The notes: a model not told the origin generated them from the sequence alone. Shown: positions 9,143-23,784, numbered from the stretch's first letter. The stretch: DNA of 64,000 nucleotides from Porticoccus sp038143955 (GCA_038143955.1 JAYQMT010000005.1:62001-126000), one strand, 5' to 3'. Numbers and translations are program-made.

Positions 9143-10189
9143 ATGAACAATGATAAAGTGATTAAAATAGGTGTTGTTGGTGCAACAGGATATACAGGTA
9201 TTGAATTGCTTCGACTTTTGGCTGCCCACCCTAATGCTCAAGTAATAGTAATCACGTCTCGAGAACACACTGGTATTCGTGTTGATAACCTATTCCCTGC
9301 TTTGAGGGGCTTCTATGATCATCACTTTGTAGAACCAAAAACTAAGCACTTGTATAAATGTGATGTTGTCTTCTTTGCCACACCCCCAGGTGTTGCTCAA
9401 GAAGCTATACCTGATATTTTGGATAAGGGGATTAAAGTTATTGATCTCTCAGCTGATTTTAGAATTAGAGATGCCGTTTTATGGGAGAAATGGTATGGTA
9501 AAACTCATATTTGCCCCGAGCTTCTGAAGCAATCTGTATACGGTTTACCAGAAATTAATAGACAGTATATAAAAAATGCATCACTAATTGCTTGTCCTGG
9601 GTGTTACCCCACAAGCGTGCTTCTGGGTTTTAAGCCGTTGCTAGAGAATGGTTTAGTAGATACTAATAACTTGATTGCTAATGTTGCCTCTGGAGTCAGT
9701 GGTGCTGGTCGTGAGGCTAACCTAGATAACCTCCTAGCAGAAACTAGTGATAGCTATAAAGCTTATTCGGCTGAGGGGCACAAACATCTCCCTGAAATTG
9801 AACAAGGTTTAAAAGATATTGCAGGCAGCTCAGTTCAATTGACTTTTGTACCACACCTGTTACCCATAATAAGAGGCATCCATTCGACACTTTATGCAAC
9901 ACTCAAAGTTAAGGGAGCTGACCTACAGAAAATTTATGAAGAATGCTATAAAAATGAATCTTTCATTGATGTTTTGCCTCCCGGAAGTCATCCCCAAACA
10001 CGTTCAGTTAAGGGTACTAATACCTGCAGAATTAGCGTTTTCTGCCCCCGTGACGAAGATAAAGTGGTAGTTTTAGTTGTCGAAGACAATCTTGTTAAAG
10101 GGGCTTCTGGACAAGCAATACAGAACATGAATATATTATTTGGATTACCTGAAAGCACCGCTCTGGATAATCCTGCATTGCTCCCATAA
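9143..10189 (+). CDS. argC: N-acetyl-gamma-glutamyl-phosphate reductase
   Basis: 348 aa from the ATG at 9143, which has a well-placed AAGGTG 6 nt upstream. An in-frame ATG at 9128 has a poorer site. The enzyme reduces N-acetylglutamyl-5-phosphate with NADPH in arginine biosynthesis. The NADP motif VGATGYTGIELLRLL is at the N-terminus. The catalytic cysteine is in ACPGCYPTS, and the dimerisation domain has GHKHLPEIEQGL. The gene is intact. It starts the plus-strand run argC, bactofilin, erpA typical of Pseudomonas-like genomes. Confidence 0.96.
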   Translation: MNNDKVIKIGVVGATGYTGIELLRLLAAHPNAQVIVITSREHTGIRVDNLFPALRGFYDHHFVEPKTKHLYKCDVVFFATPPGVAQEAIPDILDKGIKVIDLSADFRIRDAVLWEKWYGKTHICPELLKQSVYGLPEINRQYIKNASLIACPGCYPTSVLLGFKPLLENGLVDTNNLIANVASGVSGAGREANLDNLLAETSDSYKAYSAEGHKHLPEIEQGLKDIAGSSVQLTFVPHLLPIIRGIHSTLYATLKVKGADLQKIYEECYKNESFIDVLPPGSHPQTRSVKGTNTCRISVFCPRDEDKVVVLVVEDNLVKGASGQAIQNMNILFGLPESTALDNPALLP

Positions 10190-10275
10190 CAATTTAATCT
10201 CGGTATAATAAAATTCTATAGGAAGATGCTATCAAAAATCTATAAACTAAAAAAATTAAAAAAGGAATTGATGAC

Positions 10276-10680
10276 ATGGCTAAACACAATAATATTGATT
10301 TTTCATTAGGAGATACTACTCTTATTTCCAAAGATACCCATATAACTGGTGATATACAGTTTTCTGGGAATTTAGAAATAGAGGGAAAGGTCACGGGTAG
10401 TGTTGTTTCCAGTGACGATGCAGGTAAGGTAAGAATTCTTCCAACTGGACATGTTACTGGAGATATTCATACACCTACTGCTGTTATCAATGGCCGAATT
10501 GATGGAAATATTTATTCTTCTGAAGAAATTCATTTAGCATCTGATTCCTTTGTTGATGGAAATCTTTATTATGTCCTGATTGAGATAGAAAAAGGTGCAC
10601 AAATGAACGGTACTTTTGTATATCAGCCTAATCAAGATGATCTAAAAGTACTCGAAAGTCCAGTAGAAACAGACGATTAG
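10276..10680 (+). CDS. Bactofilin (polymer-forming cytoskeletal protein)
   Basis: 134 aa with the central bactofilin beta-helix repeats: ITGDIQFSGNLEIEGKVTG, then ILPTGHVTGDIH and INGRIDGNIYSSEEIHL. The N- and C-termini are short and polar. Bactofilins self-assemble into filaments that position cell-wall or polar proteins. No membrane anchor is evident here. The gene has a GGAATTGATGAC start region and lies between argC and erpA, the same slot as the Pseudomonas bactofilin gene (PA0664 position, from memory). No indel. Confidence 0.88.
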   Translation: MAKHNNIDFSLGDTTLISKDTHITGDIQFSGNLEIEGKVTGSVVSSDDAGKVRILPTGHVTGDIHTPTAVINGRIDGNIYSSEEIHLASDSFVDGNLYYVLIEIEKGAQMNGTFVYQPNQDDLKVLESPVETDD

Positions 10681-10770
10681 ATATACCATATATGATATAA
10701 TCCATTTAGACTTGGATTATTTTTGGTTATTTTTTTAAGGCAAACTCCACGTAAATTTTTAGGAATAAGG

Positions 10771-11125
10771 ATGACTGGCATCGAAATTTTTAAACCTATG
10801 CCTCTTTATATTTCAGAGAGTGCAGTAGCAAAGGTAAAAAGCTTGGTTAAAGAAGAGGGGAAACCCTGATTTAAAACTAAGAGTTTTTGTTACTGGTGGA
10901 GGTTGTTCTGGATTCCAATACGGTTTTAGTTTTGATGAATTAGTAGCGGAAGATGACACTATTGTTGAGGAGAAAGGCGTCTTTGTGCTTGCAGATTCAT
11001 TGAGTATTCAATACCTGCAAGGCTCAACGGTTAATTATGAGGAGGGTCTTCAGGGATCAAAGTTTTCTATATCAAACCCCAATGCTACTGCTACATGTGG
11101 TTGTGGCTCCTCTTTCTCAGTATAG
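10771..11125 (+). CDS. erpA: Iron-sulfur cluster insertion protein ErpA, 1-nt insertion
   Basis: Corrected length is 117 aa, normal for A-type carriers. A good AGGAATAAGG site precedes the ATG at 10771. The frame breaks in GAGGGGAAACCC at 10857-10864. Removing one base gives EEGNPDLKLRVFVTGGG in the correct frame. The three cluster-binding cysteines are intact: GGGCSGFQ and TCGCGSSF. ErpA delivers 4Fe-4S clusters to apoproteins, including IspG/IspH, and is essential in many gammaproteobacteria, which argues against real loss. A weak hairpin (10699-10718) separates it from the bactofilin gene. Confidence 0.92.
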
Positions 11126-11143
11126 AAGAGTTATAGGGACTTC

Positions 11144-12276
11144 TTATTTCGTATAAATAGCTCCTAATACCGCGGATTTTTCAGCCCCTGTAGCAGCTGG
11201 CATGTTTCCGGGTAACCCTTCAACAGTTTGTTTGGCTAACCAAGCAAAAGCTGAAGCCTCTACCCATTCTGGGGCAATTCCAAGTATAGACGTATTCTCT
11301 ACAACAACTGGCGCTACCAATTCTTTGAGACGATTAATTAAAACTATGTTGTAGGCTCCACCACCACATATAAAGACCTCATTTATATTACATGAACAGA
11401 GCGATAATGCTTGACTAATAGTTTGTGCTGTAAATTCCAATAATGTTGCTTGAATGTCTACTGGTCTATATTTTGGGAATTGTTCAAGTAGAGATTTAAG
11501 CCAATCGATATTAAATAATTCTGGGCCAGTGCTTTTTGGTGGAGATATAAATAGATAAGGAGTATCCATGAGATTTGAAAGAAGAGCTTTAATCGTAACA
11601 CCTTGGGCTGCCCACGCCCCCCTTTGTCGTAATTTTTACCAATATTAATTTTAGTCCATTTATCCATCAATCCGTTACCCGGACCTGTGTCATAACCAAG
11701 AACTGACTTAGATAGACCATCTCCTGGTAATAAGGTGATATTTGAGATTCCACCAATATTAACTATAGCCCGTACAGAACCAGTTTTTTCAAAAAATGCT
11801 TTATGAAAACCAGGAACTAAAGGAGCCCCCTGGCCGCCTAGAGCCATATCTCGACCCCTAAAATTCGCAACTGTGGTAATCCCTGTTTTTTCTGCGATAA
11901 TATTTGGATCTCCCACCTGTAAACTATATCCCCCGTATTTTTTTATAATAGGGCTTGGCGGATGATGCCTAATAGTCTGTCCATGACTACCAATTGCTGT
12001 AATATCGGTATTCGCCAGTTTTGATAAAGTGAGAAGCTCATTTGCAGCTTGTGAAAAAAGTAACCCTAAAGATTTATCAAGTTTACTCAACCTGTGTATT
12101 TCATCTGAACCTGGAATAGCAAGTGAATATATCTGCTCTCTCATATCAGCACTAATTTTAATTGAATGAGTAAGCAAAATTTCGAACCTGTTGCATCCGA
12201 GGGCAATTAACACAGCATCAATGCTGTCTGCGCTAGTTCCAGACATCAGTCCAATGAATTTTTTTTTGATACTCAT
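11144..12276 (-). CDS. anmK: Anhydro-N-acetylmuramic acid kinase, 1-nt deletion
   Basis: Corrected length is 377 aa, near the family norm. AnmK phosphorylates and opens 1,6-anhydro-MurNAc in murein recycling. The N-terminal GLMSGTSADSIDAVLI is diagnostic, and DTGPGNGLMDKW and FICGGGAYN are further kinase motifs. The frame breaks at the C6 run 11617-11622 (G run in the coding sense). One more G restores DKGGAWAAQGVTIKALL. It converges on erpA with a 18-nt gap and is followed upstream by the murein endopeptidase, a functional pairing in wall turnover. Confidence 0.92.
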
Positions 12277-12307
12277 ATCGCATAATCCAGTTAATCAATT
12301 TTTATAT

Positions 12308-13680
12308 TTATTCTGTCGACAATAAAGCTAGTTTGGATACCTTTTGATGCCTTTCAAGTTTTGCTATTAGGGGTTTTGTGATTCGATAAAATCTATCAAA
12401 TTCGCTTTTTTTCACAGGATCTGAGGGAGGTAAATCTACATTACGTGGATTTTTATGAGAGCCATCAACGAGAAACTCATAATGCAAATGAGGCCCGGTA
12501 GAGTAGCCGGTAGAACCTAATGTCCCAATTGTTTGTCGCTGGGTAACTCTCATCCCTTTTTTAACTTTTCTTTTTTGAAGGTGTAAGTATTTTGTTATAA
12601 TTCCTCCACCATGTTGGATGAAAATATAGTTACCATTAGCTTTATTATAGCTGCTAGCTATAACTCTTCCATCTCCTGAAGCAAAAACTGGTGTGCCGAG
12701 TGGAGCGACATAGTCCACTCCTCGATGCGCCACTATTTTTTTGTGGATAGGATGCATGCGTCTCAGGTTAAAATTTGAGCTAATACGACTAAAATTAAGT
12801 GGCGCCCGGAGAAATGATTTGCGAATATTATGGCCTTCTGGCGTGTAGTAATTTACTTCTCCACTACTGTCTTGGTAACGAACGGCTTTGTAAGATTTCC
12901 TTGATTTGTGAACTCAGCCGCTAAAATTTTGCTTTCAGCAATCTTTTCATCATTCAAAAAAAGCCCTTCGTATAAAACAGAAAATTTATCCCCTTTCCTG
13001 ATATCCCAAGCAAAATCAATATCCCAAGAAAAAATATACGAAAGTTCCATAATTATATTACTTGGCAGCCCAGATTTTTTACCACTAACAAATAGTGAAT
13101 CTTTTATTATAGATTCACAATACATAGTAATTTTTTTGGGGCTAGAATCGATCTTTCTAGCAAAGAAATTGGCGCCTTTTTCCCCATTCAACCTAGCATA
13201 AATATAAGATTCTTTCTTCGATTTTATATATTTTAATTCTTTTAATGACCCGTCACTCGAGAAGCCGAAGTGTATTTTTTGACCTGGATGAATTTGCAGC
13301 AAAGGACTAGATAGATTATTTGAAGTAAATTCAATAACATTTTTTGCGGTTAAAGATTTCTTTTTGAAAATTGAACTAAGACTATCCCCATGTCTGACAA
13401 TATATTCGCTCCATATTAATTCTTCTGGGGCAATTTTCACTATATCTTGATCGTATGAAACTTCTAATGGAGTTTTTTTATTATCAAGTTCATTAAGATT
13501 GTTCACATAAGAGTAAATTTTTTTGTGTTCGATATAACCTTCTTGCATGGTAAAATAAAATATTATGACCAATATGAGAAAACCACATATTAGTGAATAG
13601 ATACTTGTTCTATACTTATTAATTAAGGATGACCATATCGAGGAAGATTTTTTGTCGTTGTTAAGTCTATTTTTTGGCAT
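12308..13680 (-). CDS. M23 family murein DD-endopeptidase (MepM-like), 1-nt deletion
   Basis: Corrected length is 457 aa from the ATG of MPKNRLNNDKK. A cytoplasmic stub and one membrane anchor (YSLICGFLILVIIFYF) place the rest in the periplasm. Next is a LysM/OapA-like region (RHGDSLSSIFKKK and IHPGQKIHFGF). The C-terminal LytM domain has zinc ligands in HRGVDYVAP and GPHLHYEF. The frame breaks near 12886-12889 (TTT on plus, AAA in coding sense). One extra A gives GNLTKAVRYQDSSGEVNYY. It cleaves peptide cross-links during wall growth. The position between tyrS and anmK matches Pseudomonas. Confidence 0.88.
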
Positions 13681-13851
13681 AATAAATTTTGTGCTAGTCT
13701 CTGTGAAGTAGATATCAATATCAATTGTCAATACAAATCATTCTTAAGCATATAGTTGGTTTTTACAAGCCCGCTTACCTTACGTTTTTTTTTTTAATAA
13801 GATAAGGTATTGTTTGGGTTCTGTCGATTTTATTCCGTTAGAGATTTGAAG

Positions 13852-15162
13852 ATGAATGATCAGAGTGAAAAGCTAATCGAGGACCTGCAGGCCAGAGGCC
13901 TTATCGCACAGATGACTTCAGCTGATAAGTTAGTAGAGCACCTATCTTCTGATAGTCGCTCATTATATTGTGGTTTTGATCCTACAGCAGATAGCCTTCA
14001 TATTGGCAGCCTAGTGCCTTTGCTGGTACTTAAGCGTTTTCAACAAGTTGGCCACAAACCTATTGTACTTCTTGGAGGAGCAACAGGATTAATTGGTGAC
14101 CCAAGCTTTAAGTCACAAGAAAGAAAGTTAAACACACCTGAAATAGTTAAAGATTGGCTGCATCTTATAAAAAAACAGATATCTAAGTTTGTAGATTTCA
14201 GTACTGTGGATTGCCCTGCAAAAATTGTAAATAACTTAGACTGGATAGAAAAAATAGACTTACTGACTTTTCTAAGAGATATTGGTAAACATTTCTCCAT
14301 AAATAATATGATTAATAAAGAGTCTGTTAAACAAAGAATTGACAGGGATGGACAGGGTATATCCTTCACAGAATTTACCTACATGTTATTGCAATCCTAC
14401 GATTTTTCTGAGCTTAATCGTCGCCATAATTGCACTATCCAGATTGGCGGTGCTGATCAATGGGGAAATATTGTTGGCGGAGTAGACCTTACAAGACGCT
14501 TAAATGGCAGTCAGGTATTCGGTCTGACGTTGCCGTTAGTTACCAAGTCTGATGGTACAAAGTTTGGAAAGACAGAGTCAGGAACGATATGGCTCGATTC
14601 GAAAAAAACCTCTCCTTATACATTTTATCAATTTTGGATGAATACTTCAGATGCTGATGTGTATACTTTTTTGAAATATTTTACCAATTTATCCTTGGAT
14701 AAAATTAAAGATATAGAAAAAAACGATACAAACATTCAAGGGAGAAAGTCTGCCCAGGTCATATTGGCTGAAGAGGTAACGAGATTAGTTCATGGCCCTG
14801 ACCAACTCACCGCTGTAAAAAGAATAACAAGTGAGCTCTTTTCTGGAGATCTTATGTTATTGGAAGAAAATGATCTAGTTCAGCTTCAACAGGACGGACT
14901 ACCATCTGCAAGATTAAATCTAGCTGACCAGAATAAGCTAACCTTAACAAATTTACTATCAGATTGTGGACTCGCACTCTCTGGTCGCGAAGTGAAAGAT
15001 GCACTTTTGCGAAATGCAGTATTTATTAATGGTGCATCTAAAGGATATGAAGATAACATGAAAATATCTGATTGCTTCTCTACAAAAAATGCTCTCTTTG
15101 GTAAATTTTTTATAGTTAAACTTGGAAAGAAAAAATATTTTTTATTTGAGCTAGAGGAATAA
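13852..15162 (+). CDS. tyrS: Tyrosyl-tRNA synthetase (TyrZ/TyrS long form)
   Basis: 436 aa, intact, starting at the ATG of MNDQSEKLIEDLQARGL. An upstream in-frame ATG at 13810 adds an unrelated leader. Class I signature: the HIGH-like motif is in DSLHIGSLVPL, the tyrosine/ATP pocket in CGFDPTAD, and the KMSKS-like loop is KFGKTESG. The C-terminal S4-like domain (LSGREVKDALLRNAVFING) binds the tRNA. It charges tRNA-Tyr, one copy of which is in this window at 23785. It precedes the rRNA operon, as in Pseudomonas. Confidence 0.95.
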   Translation: MNDQSEKLIEDLQARGLIAQMTSADKLVEHLSSDSRSLYCGFDPTADSLHIGSLVPLLVLKRFQQVGHKPIVLLGGATGLIGDPSFKSQERKLNTPEIVKDWLHLIKKQISKFVDFSTVDCPAKIVNNLDWIEKIDLLTFLRDIGKHFSINNMINKESVKQRIDRDGQGISFTEFTYMLLQSYDFSELNRRHNCTIQIGGADQWGNIVGGVDLTRRLNGSQVFGLTLPLVTKSDGTKFGKTESGTIWLDSKKTSPYTFYQFWMNTSDADVYTFLKYFTNLSLDKIKDIEKNDTNIQGRKSAQVILAEEVTRLVHGPDQLTAVKRITSELFSGDLMLLEENDLVQLQQDGLPSARLNLADQNKLTLTNLLSDCGLALSGREVKDALLRNAVFINGASKGYEDNMKISDCFSTKNALFGKFFIVKLGKKKYFLFELEE

Positions 15163-15410
15163 GAAGAAGGTACTACTTAGTAGGCAAAATTATCTTTTAA
15201 AGAGAATTTTTTTGTTAAAAAAATTATTAATAGAGTAAATATTAATACGACATAACAAGTAAATAAAAAAAAAGAATTTATTTTATATAGAAATAGTTTG
15301 ACACCACGTTATGAAAGGCTACACTGCGCGTACGTTTCAAGGTTAATTAAGATCAAAAAATTAACAGCGACAAATCGCGAATTTTTTTATTAAAAAAATC
15401 ACAGTTGTTG

Positions 15411-15438
15411 TTGACTTTAGATGGGCGTTCCTTAGAAT
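15411..15438 (+). promoter_or_regulatory. rRNA operon P1-type promoter
   Basis: TTGACT (15411-15416) and TAGAAT (15433-15438) are spaced by 16 nt, the spacing typical of rrn P1 promoters. A C-rich discriminator follows (ACCCAACCCGCTCC), as expected for stringent control. A strongly AT-rich block with T and A runs (about 15380-15408) upstream looks like an UP element. The rest of the 516-bp gap from tyrS (15163-15378) is AT-rich and holds no gene I can support. Confidence 0.75.
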
Positions 15439-15465
15439 ACCCAACCCGCTCCTTAAGTGAGCAAC

Positions 15466-15478
15466 GTTCTTTAACAAT
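15466..15478 (+). promoter_or_regulatory. rrn leader boxA antitermination site
   Basis: GTTCTTTAACAAT matches the boxA consensus. It is followed by ATCAGATAATGAGTGTGGG, resembling the E. coli leader downstream of boxA including the boxC-like GTGTGGG. It recruits NusB/S10 to make the elongating polymerase terminator-resistant. A second copy occurs before 23S. Confidence 0.75.
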
Positions 15479-15678
15479 CGATCAGATAATGAGTGTGGGT
15501 GCTTGCTGAGATGATCACGTGACAACGTATCATCAAATACAAGTAACTCACCAAAATAGTTATTTAAAATTTGGTAAGCTAAAGTGTTTGGCCATGTTTT
15601 GAGAAGTATCGCAGGTTTTTGTGAAACTACTCCTCTTAATCTAACTTTATAAAAGTTTGAAAGAGGTTAAAGAATATT

Positions 15679-17213
<1,535 letters not shown>

Positions 17214-17311
17214 AATCGATGCACTGACATTCCAGTTAAGTGCTCACTCTCATTATCTGATTATTGGCTAAAGCAGTACGCGTATTTTTTATACGCAAAC
17301 CTATAGACAGT

Positions 17312-17388
<77 letters not shown>

Positions 17389-17413
17389 TTTCATATGCAT
17401 GAAAGGTTGCATT

Positions 17414-17489
17414 GGGGCTATAGCTCAGCTGGGAGAGCGCCTGCCTTGCACGCAGGAGGTCAGCGGTTCGATCCCGCTTAGCTCCACCA
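17414..17489 (+). tRNA. alaT: tRNA-Ala (TGC)
   Basis: 76 nt with encoded CCA. Acceptor GGGGCTA/TAGCTCC, anticodon loop TTGCACG region with anticodon TGC. Second tRNA of the rRNA spacer, 25 nt after tRNA-Ile. Confidence 0.97.
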
Positions 17490-17571
17490 CTTTCTTTGTC
17501 AAAAAGTACTGCTAAAAATAGATATTAGAATTAAGTTTTCTCAGAAAATTTAATTCTGGTTTTTAAGCCAG

Positions 17572-17586
17572 ATGTTCTTTAAAAAA
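17572..17586 (+). promoter_or_regulatory. Spacer boxA before 23S
   Basis: A second boxA-like element (TGTTCTTTAAAAAA) lies about 130 nt before 23S. This is the usual position of the spacer boxA that re-establishes antitermination for 23S synthesis. Confidence 0.6.
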
Positions 17587-17712
17587 GTAAAAATGTTAAA
17601 GCTAAATTAATTATTTATAGTAATTTATAGACGAGTGTATTCTTGAATACACAAGTTTGGCAAAAAATTATCGAAAGATAATTTTTCGTAAATGCAGTCG
17701 TTTGTCTTATAT

Positions 17713-20602
<2,890 letters not shown>

Positions 20603-20671
20603 ATAATAGAAATGATTGCATTAAGAACTTGTCATTATTAACACTCGTTGCTTTAATATTATTACATTTAT

Positions 20672-20709
20672 TTGAGCTAAAACTATTAAAATTCACAGTT
20701 TTAGCTCAT
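20672..20709 (+). promoter_or_regulatory. Pre-5S processing hairpin
   Basis: TGAGCTAAAACT and AGTTTTAGCTCA form a 12-bp perfect stem with a short AT loop, just upstream of 5S rRNA. It probably directs rRNA precursor cleavage. No other gene lies in the 23S-5S gap. Confidence 0.5.
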
Positions 20710-20716
20710 AACAGTT

Positions 20717-20836
20717 TTCCTGGCGACCATAGAGCTTTGGTACCACCTGATCCCATCCCGAACTCAGAAGTGAAACGATGCATCGCCGATGGTAGTGTGG
20801 GGTTTCCCCATGTGAGTGTAGGTCATCGCCAGGTTT
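20717..20836 (+). rRNA. rrf: 5S ribosomal RNA
   Basis: About 120 nt. The ends TTCCTGGCGACC and GTCATCGCCAGG pair as helix I, and the body contains CCGAACTCAGAAGTGAAACG and GATGGTAGTGTGGGG, both diagnostic of bacterial 5S. Ends are estimated to within two or three bases. Confidence 0.96.
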
Positions 20837-20845
20837 TTATTTAAG

Positions 20846-20877
20846 ACGCCCTATCTTTCTGGTTAGGGCGTTTTTTT
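20846..20877 (+). terminator. Rho-independent terminator of the rRNA operon
   Basis: ACGCCCTA and TAGGGCGT form an 8-bp GC-containing stem around a 10-nt loop, followed by seven T residues. It lies 10 nt after 5S. Confidence 0.88.
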
Positions 20878-20966
20878 ATGATTTTTATACATAAACACGA
20901 TCCTTATATTTAACATATAAAAAAATGAGGCATAATAAAGAATGAAGACTTATATGTAGGAGATCC

Positions 20967-21770
20967 ATGGATATAATCTTTTTATACCTTTTTCTAGGTG
21001 TAATAGCTGGGGTAATTAGCGGCCTGTTTGGAATTGGTGGCGGGGTAATTATTGTTCCAATCCTTATCTTCACTTTTTCGTCACAATTTTTTGCTACAGA
21101 AATATTGACTCATATGGCAGTAGGAACTTCATTAGCTACAATTGTAATTACCTCTATAAGTTCTATTTTTGCGCACCATAAGCGTGGACTAGTAAATTGG
21201 CCTATAGTTTTTTGGTTTTCACCTGGAATATGTTTGGGCGCAATTCTGGGAGCTTGTTTTGCAGTTAGTATTACAGGAATGCTTTTACAGCTCTTTTTTG
21301 GTGTGTTCCTTTGTTTTATTGGCCTCTTTATTGTAAAGCCCGCTAACCCCTCTATGACAATCAAAATGCCAGGTCCTTTTGGTAAGACAATAGTAGGTTC
21401 TGTGATTGGTTTTTTTTCCAGTATATTTGGGATTGGTGGTGGATCACTATCAGTACCTTATTTTTCTTGGACAAAAATACCTATTAAGAATGCTGTTGCT
21501 ACATCAGCCGCTTGCGGACTACCCCTTGCTATTAGTGGAGCTATAATTTATGCAGTTCAGGGGCTAAATATTGATGGATTACCAAAATATAACGTTGGTT
21601 TCATATACCTACCAGCTTTTTTTGGCATTATTGTTACAAGTATAGTTTTTGCAAAAGTGGGTGCAAAGTTAGCATATCAACTTCCTTCTGAAGCTTTGAA
21701 AATATATTTCTCTCTTTTGCTATTGGGTATTGGCATATATTTTATATGGAAAAATATCTTAATTTTTTGA
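20967..21770 (+). CDS. TSUP family (TauE/SafE) sulfite/anion exporter
   Basis: 267 aa, strongly hydrophobic with about eight predicted membrane helices. The TauE/SafE internal duplication is visible: VISGLFGIGGGVIIVPIL near the N-terminus and SSIFGIGGGSLSVPYFS in the second half. Members move sulfite, sulfoacetate or other organic anions across the inner membrane, but the substrate here cannot be read from sequence. It starts about 90 nt after the rrn terminator, so it has its own promoter. It is followed by birA after 9 nt and may be cotranscribed with it. Confidence 0.9.
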   Translation: MDIIFLYLFLGVIAGVISGLFGIGGGVIIVPILIFTFSSQFFATEILTHMAVGTSLATIVITSISSIFAHHKRGLVNWPIVFWFSPGICLGAILGACFAVSITGMLLQLFFGVFLCFIGLFIVKPANPSMTIKMPGPFGKTIVGSVIGFFSSIFGIGGGSLSVPYFSWTKIPIKNAVATSAACGLPLAISGAIIYAVQGLNIDGLPKYNVGFIYLPAFFGIIVTSIVFAKVGAKLAYQLPSEALKIYFSLLLLGIGIYFIWKNILIF

Positions 21771-21779
21771 TGGATTAAA

Positions 21780-22747
21780 ATGGAAGATTTAATAACTATT
21801 ATAAGTGACGGAATATTCCATTCCGAGAAGATCTTGGAAAAAAACTCGATATCTCAAGAGCGGCTGTCTGGAAAAAAATATCTAAAATCAGAACTTTAGG
21901 TATTCCCTTGGAATCTAAATAAGGGCTTGGGTATCGAATAATTGGTGGCCTAGATCTTTTAAATAAAGAAGATATTTATGATAACTTATCTCCTATTGTT
22001 AAGCCTTTTGTGTCTAATTTAGAAGTTTTATCGACTACCACTTCTACAAATACACTCGCTAGAAAAAATGCTGAAAATTATGATTCTTCTGGCAGTATAA
22101 TTTTAGCAGAAGCTCAGACAGACGGTCGTGGCCGAAGAGGTAAATCTTGGATTAGCCCTTATGGTTGTAATCTTTATATGTCAATTGTTTGGGGATTTTC
22201 AGGTGGCATTCAAGAAATAGAGGGCCTAAGTTTAGCTACTGCTTGTTCTGTGCTTAAAGGGATAGAAAAGTGTGGCGCTGACAATATAGAGCTTAAGTGG
22301 CCTAATGACCTAATGCATAAAAAGAAAAAAATTGGTGGTATTCTATTGGAGATAGTCGGTGATCCTTCTGGATATTGCCAAGTAATCATTGGTGTTGGTA
22401 TTAATATAAACATGCCGAAAATTAACTCTAAACACATTGATAGGGAATGGACCAACACTAAAAAATTATTAAATCCAGAGGTTACTAGGAATGATTTAGC
22501 CACTAAGATTATAGAACAGATTTTGTTGTTACTTTTTGAATACAAAAAGTTTGGATTTTCGAGCTACAGAGATGAATGGCTTATGTATGATAACTCAATA
22601 GGCGACAAGGTTAAATTGATAATGATGAATAATACTGTTGAGGGGGTAGTGCGCGGAATAGATTCAAGTGGTGGACTCATACTTGAAGTAAATGGAGTAG
22701 AAAAAACCTTCAGTGGTGGTGAAATTAGTCTGCGAGAGTGTGAATGA
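21780..22747 (+). CDS. birA: Biotin-[acetyl-CoA-carboxylase] ligase / repressor BirA, one deletion and one in-frame stop
   Basis: Corrected length is 322 aa. The N-terminal winged helix (LDISRAAVWKKISKIRTLG) would bind the biotin operator. The ligase domain has GRGRRGKSW, KWPNDLM and KKIGGILLEIVG, and the C-terminal SH3-like domain is present. Two breaks occur in the N-terminal domain. A G is missing near 21825 (TCCGAGAAG for TCCGGAGAAG). TAA at 21920-21922 sits where a residue, probably Gln, is expected in LESKxGLGYRI. The ligase domain from 22010 is open. The gene overlaps coaX by 4 nt (ATGA). If the breaks were real, a repressor-less ligase would remain. Confidence 0.88.
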
Positions 22748-23472
22748 AAGTAGAAATTGATGCTGGTAACTCTAGAATTAAGTGGAGGGTTTGCTTAGAT
22801 CAAATCGTCGAGTCTCGAGGCATTTTTTCTAATAAGGATATTGAGATGTTTCTAAAGGTACTAGATCAGATCCCATCAATTGAAAATATATATATTGCCT
22901 CAGTATCCCACCCGAGTATTCTTAATAAAATAGATAAATATAGTTCTAAGAGGGGATGCTCGCTCATTGAAGCCAAAACTAAAAAAATTACCGCTGGGGT
23001 TACTTGTGGCTACAGTGATCCATCTATTTTAGGTATTGACCGATGGTTAGGAATTGTAGCGGCATACAATCGTTTTAGACTGCCATGCATAATTATTGAT
23101 GCCGGAACTACCTTAACAATTGATATTGTAAGCGGCGATGGAAAACACTTAGGAGGATATATTTTACCTGGAAAAGAAATGTCGCGAAATATAATGAATA
23201 CTGGTGCCCAGCAAATACAAATAAATATTGATAATGATCAAAATATAACAAATCTTTCGCCAGGAAATTCAACTGAAGAATGTGTTGCAAAAGGGCAAAT
23301 TTTGATGATTAAGTCACTAATAGAGTATGTTGTTAAAAATTCTGAAGAAAGAAATGAAACTCAAATAATAGTAACTGGAGGTGATGCCCAAGATATTATT
23401 AATATCTTGGGTAGCGATGTTCACTTTGACCCAGAACTTATTTTAAATGGCTTAAAATTTTTAGATTTATAA
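22744..23472 (+). CDS. coaX: Type III pantothenate kinase
   Basis: 242 aa, intact. It phosphorylates pantothenate as the first step of CoA synthesis. ASKHA-fold motifs: EIDAGNSRIKWR at the N-terminus, GIDRWLGIVAAYN in the middle, and IIDAGTTLTIDIV for phosphate binding. CoaX, not CoaA, next to birA is the Pseudomonas arrangement. The start overlaps the birA stop, implying translational coupling. Confidence 0.93.
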   Translation: MKVEIDAGNSRIKWRVCLDQIVESRGIFSNKDIEMFLKVLDQIPSIENIYIASVSHPSILNKIDKYSSKRGCSLIEAKTKKITAGVTCGYSDPSILGIDRWLGIVAAYNRFRLPCIIIDAGTTLTIDIVSGDGKHLGGYILPGKEMSRNIMNTGAQQIQINIDNDQNITNLSPGNSTEECVAKGQILMIKSLIEYVVKNSEERNETQIIVTGGDAQDIINILGSDVHFDPELILNGLKFLDL

Positions 23473-23575
23473 AAATTATATATCATATAATGTTAACTAC
23501 ATTGGCTATTTTCTCTCTTTCATACCCACTTCTATGAAAAAAACACTAAAAAAACGTTTTATCACGCATAATTTG

Positions 23576-23604
23576 TTGATTATAACTTCAACATTAACTA
23601 AAAT
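23576..23604 (+). promoter_or_regulatory. Promoter of the tRNA-tuf operon
   Basis: TTGATT (23576-23581) and TAAAAT (23599-23604) are 17 nt apart and followed by the GC-rich discriminator CGCGACCCC. This is a growth-rate-regulated promoter pattern, 31 nt before the first tRNA. Predicted from sequence only. Confidence 0.6.
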
Positions 23605-23634
23605 CGCGACCCCTATTTTATATATAGGATTTGG

Positions 23635-23710
23635 GCTGGCGTAGCTCAGTTGGTAGAGCAGCTGACTTGTAATCAGCCGGTCGGGGGTTCGACTCCTCAC
23701 GCCAGCTCCA
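23635..23710 (+). tRNA. thrU: tRNA-Thr (TGT)
   Basis: 76 nt with encoded CCA. Acceptor GCTGGCG/CGCCAGC, anticodon loop CTTGTAA (TGT). First of the four tRNAs upstream of tuf, the same order as E. coli thrU-tyrU-glyT-thrT-tufB. Confidence 0.97.
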
Positions 23711-23784
23711 CATATTGTATGTAACTGGGGTTTTGGAAAATTAATTAGGTATATGTTGGGTGAGGACGATGTTTTACCTTTTAC

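Noticed and set aside
21920..21922. BirA as a genuine repressor-less ligase starting after the stop
   Set aside because: The N-terminal winged helix is fully recognisable once one G and one base substitution are allowed, and no ribosome binding site supports a restart near 22010.
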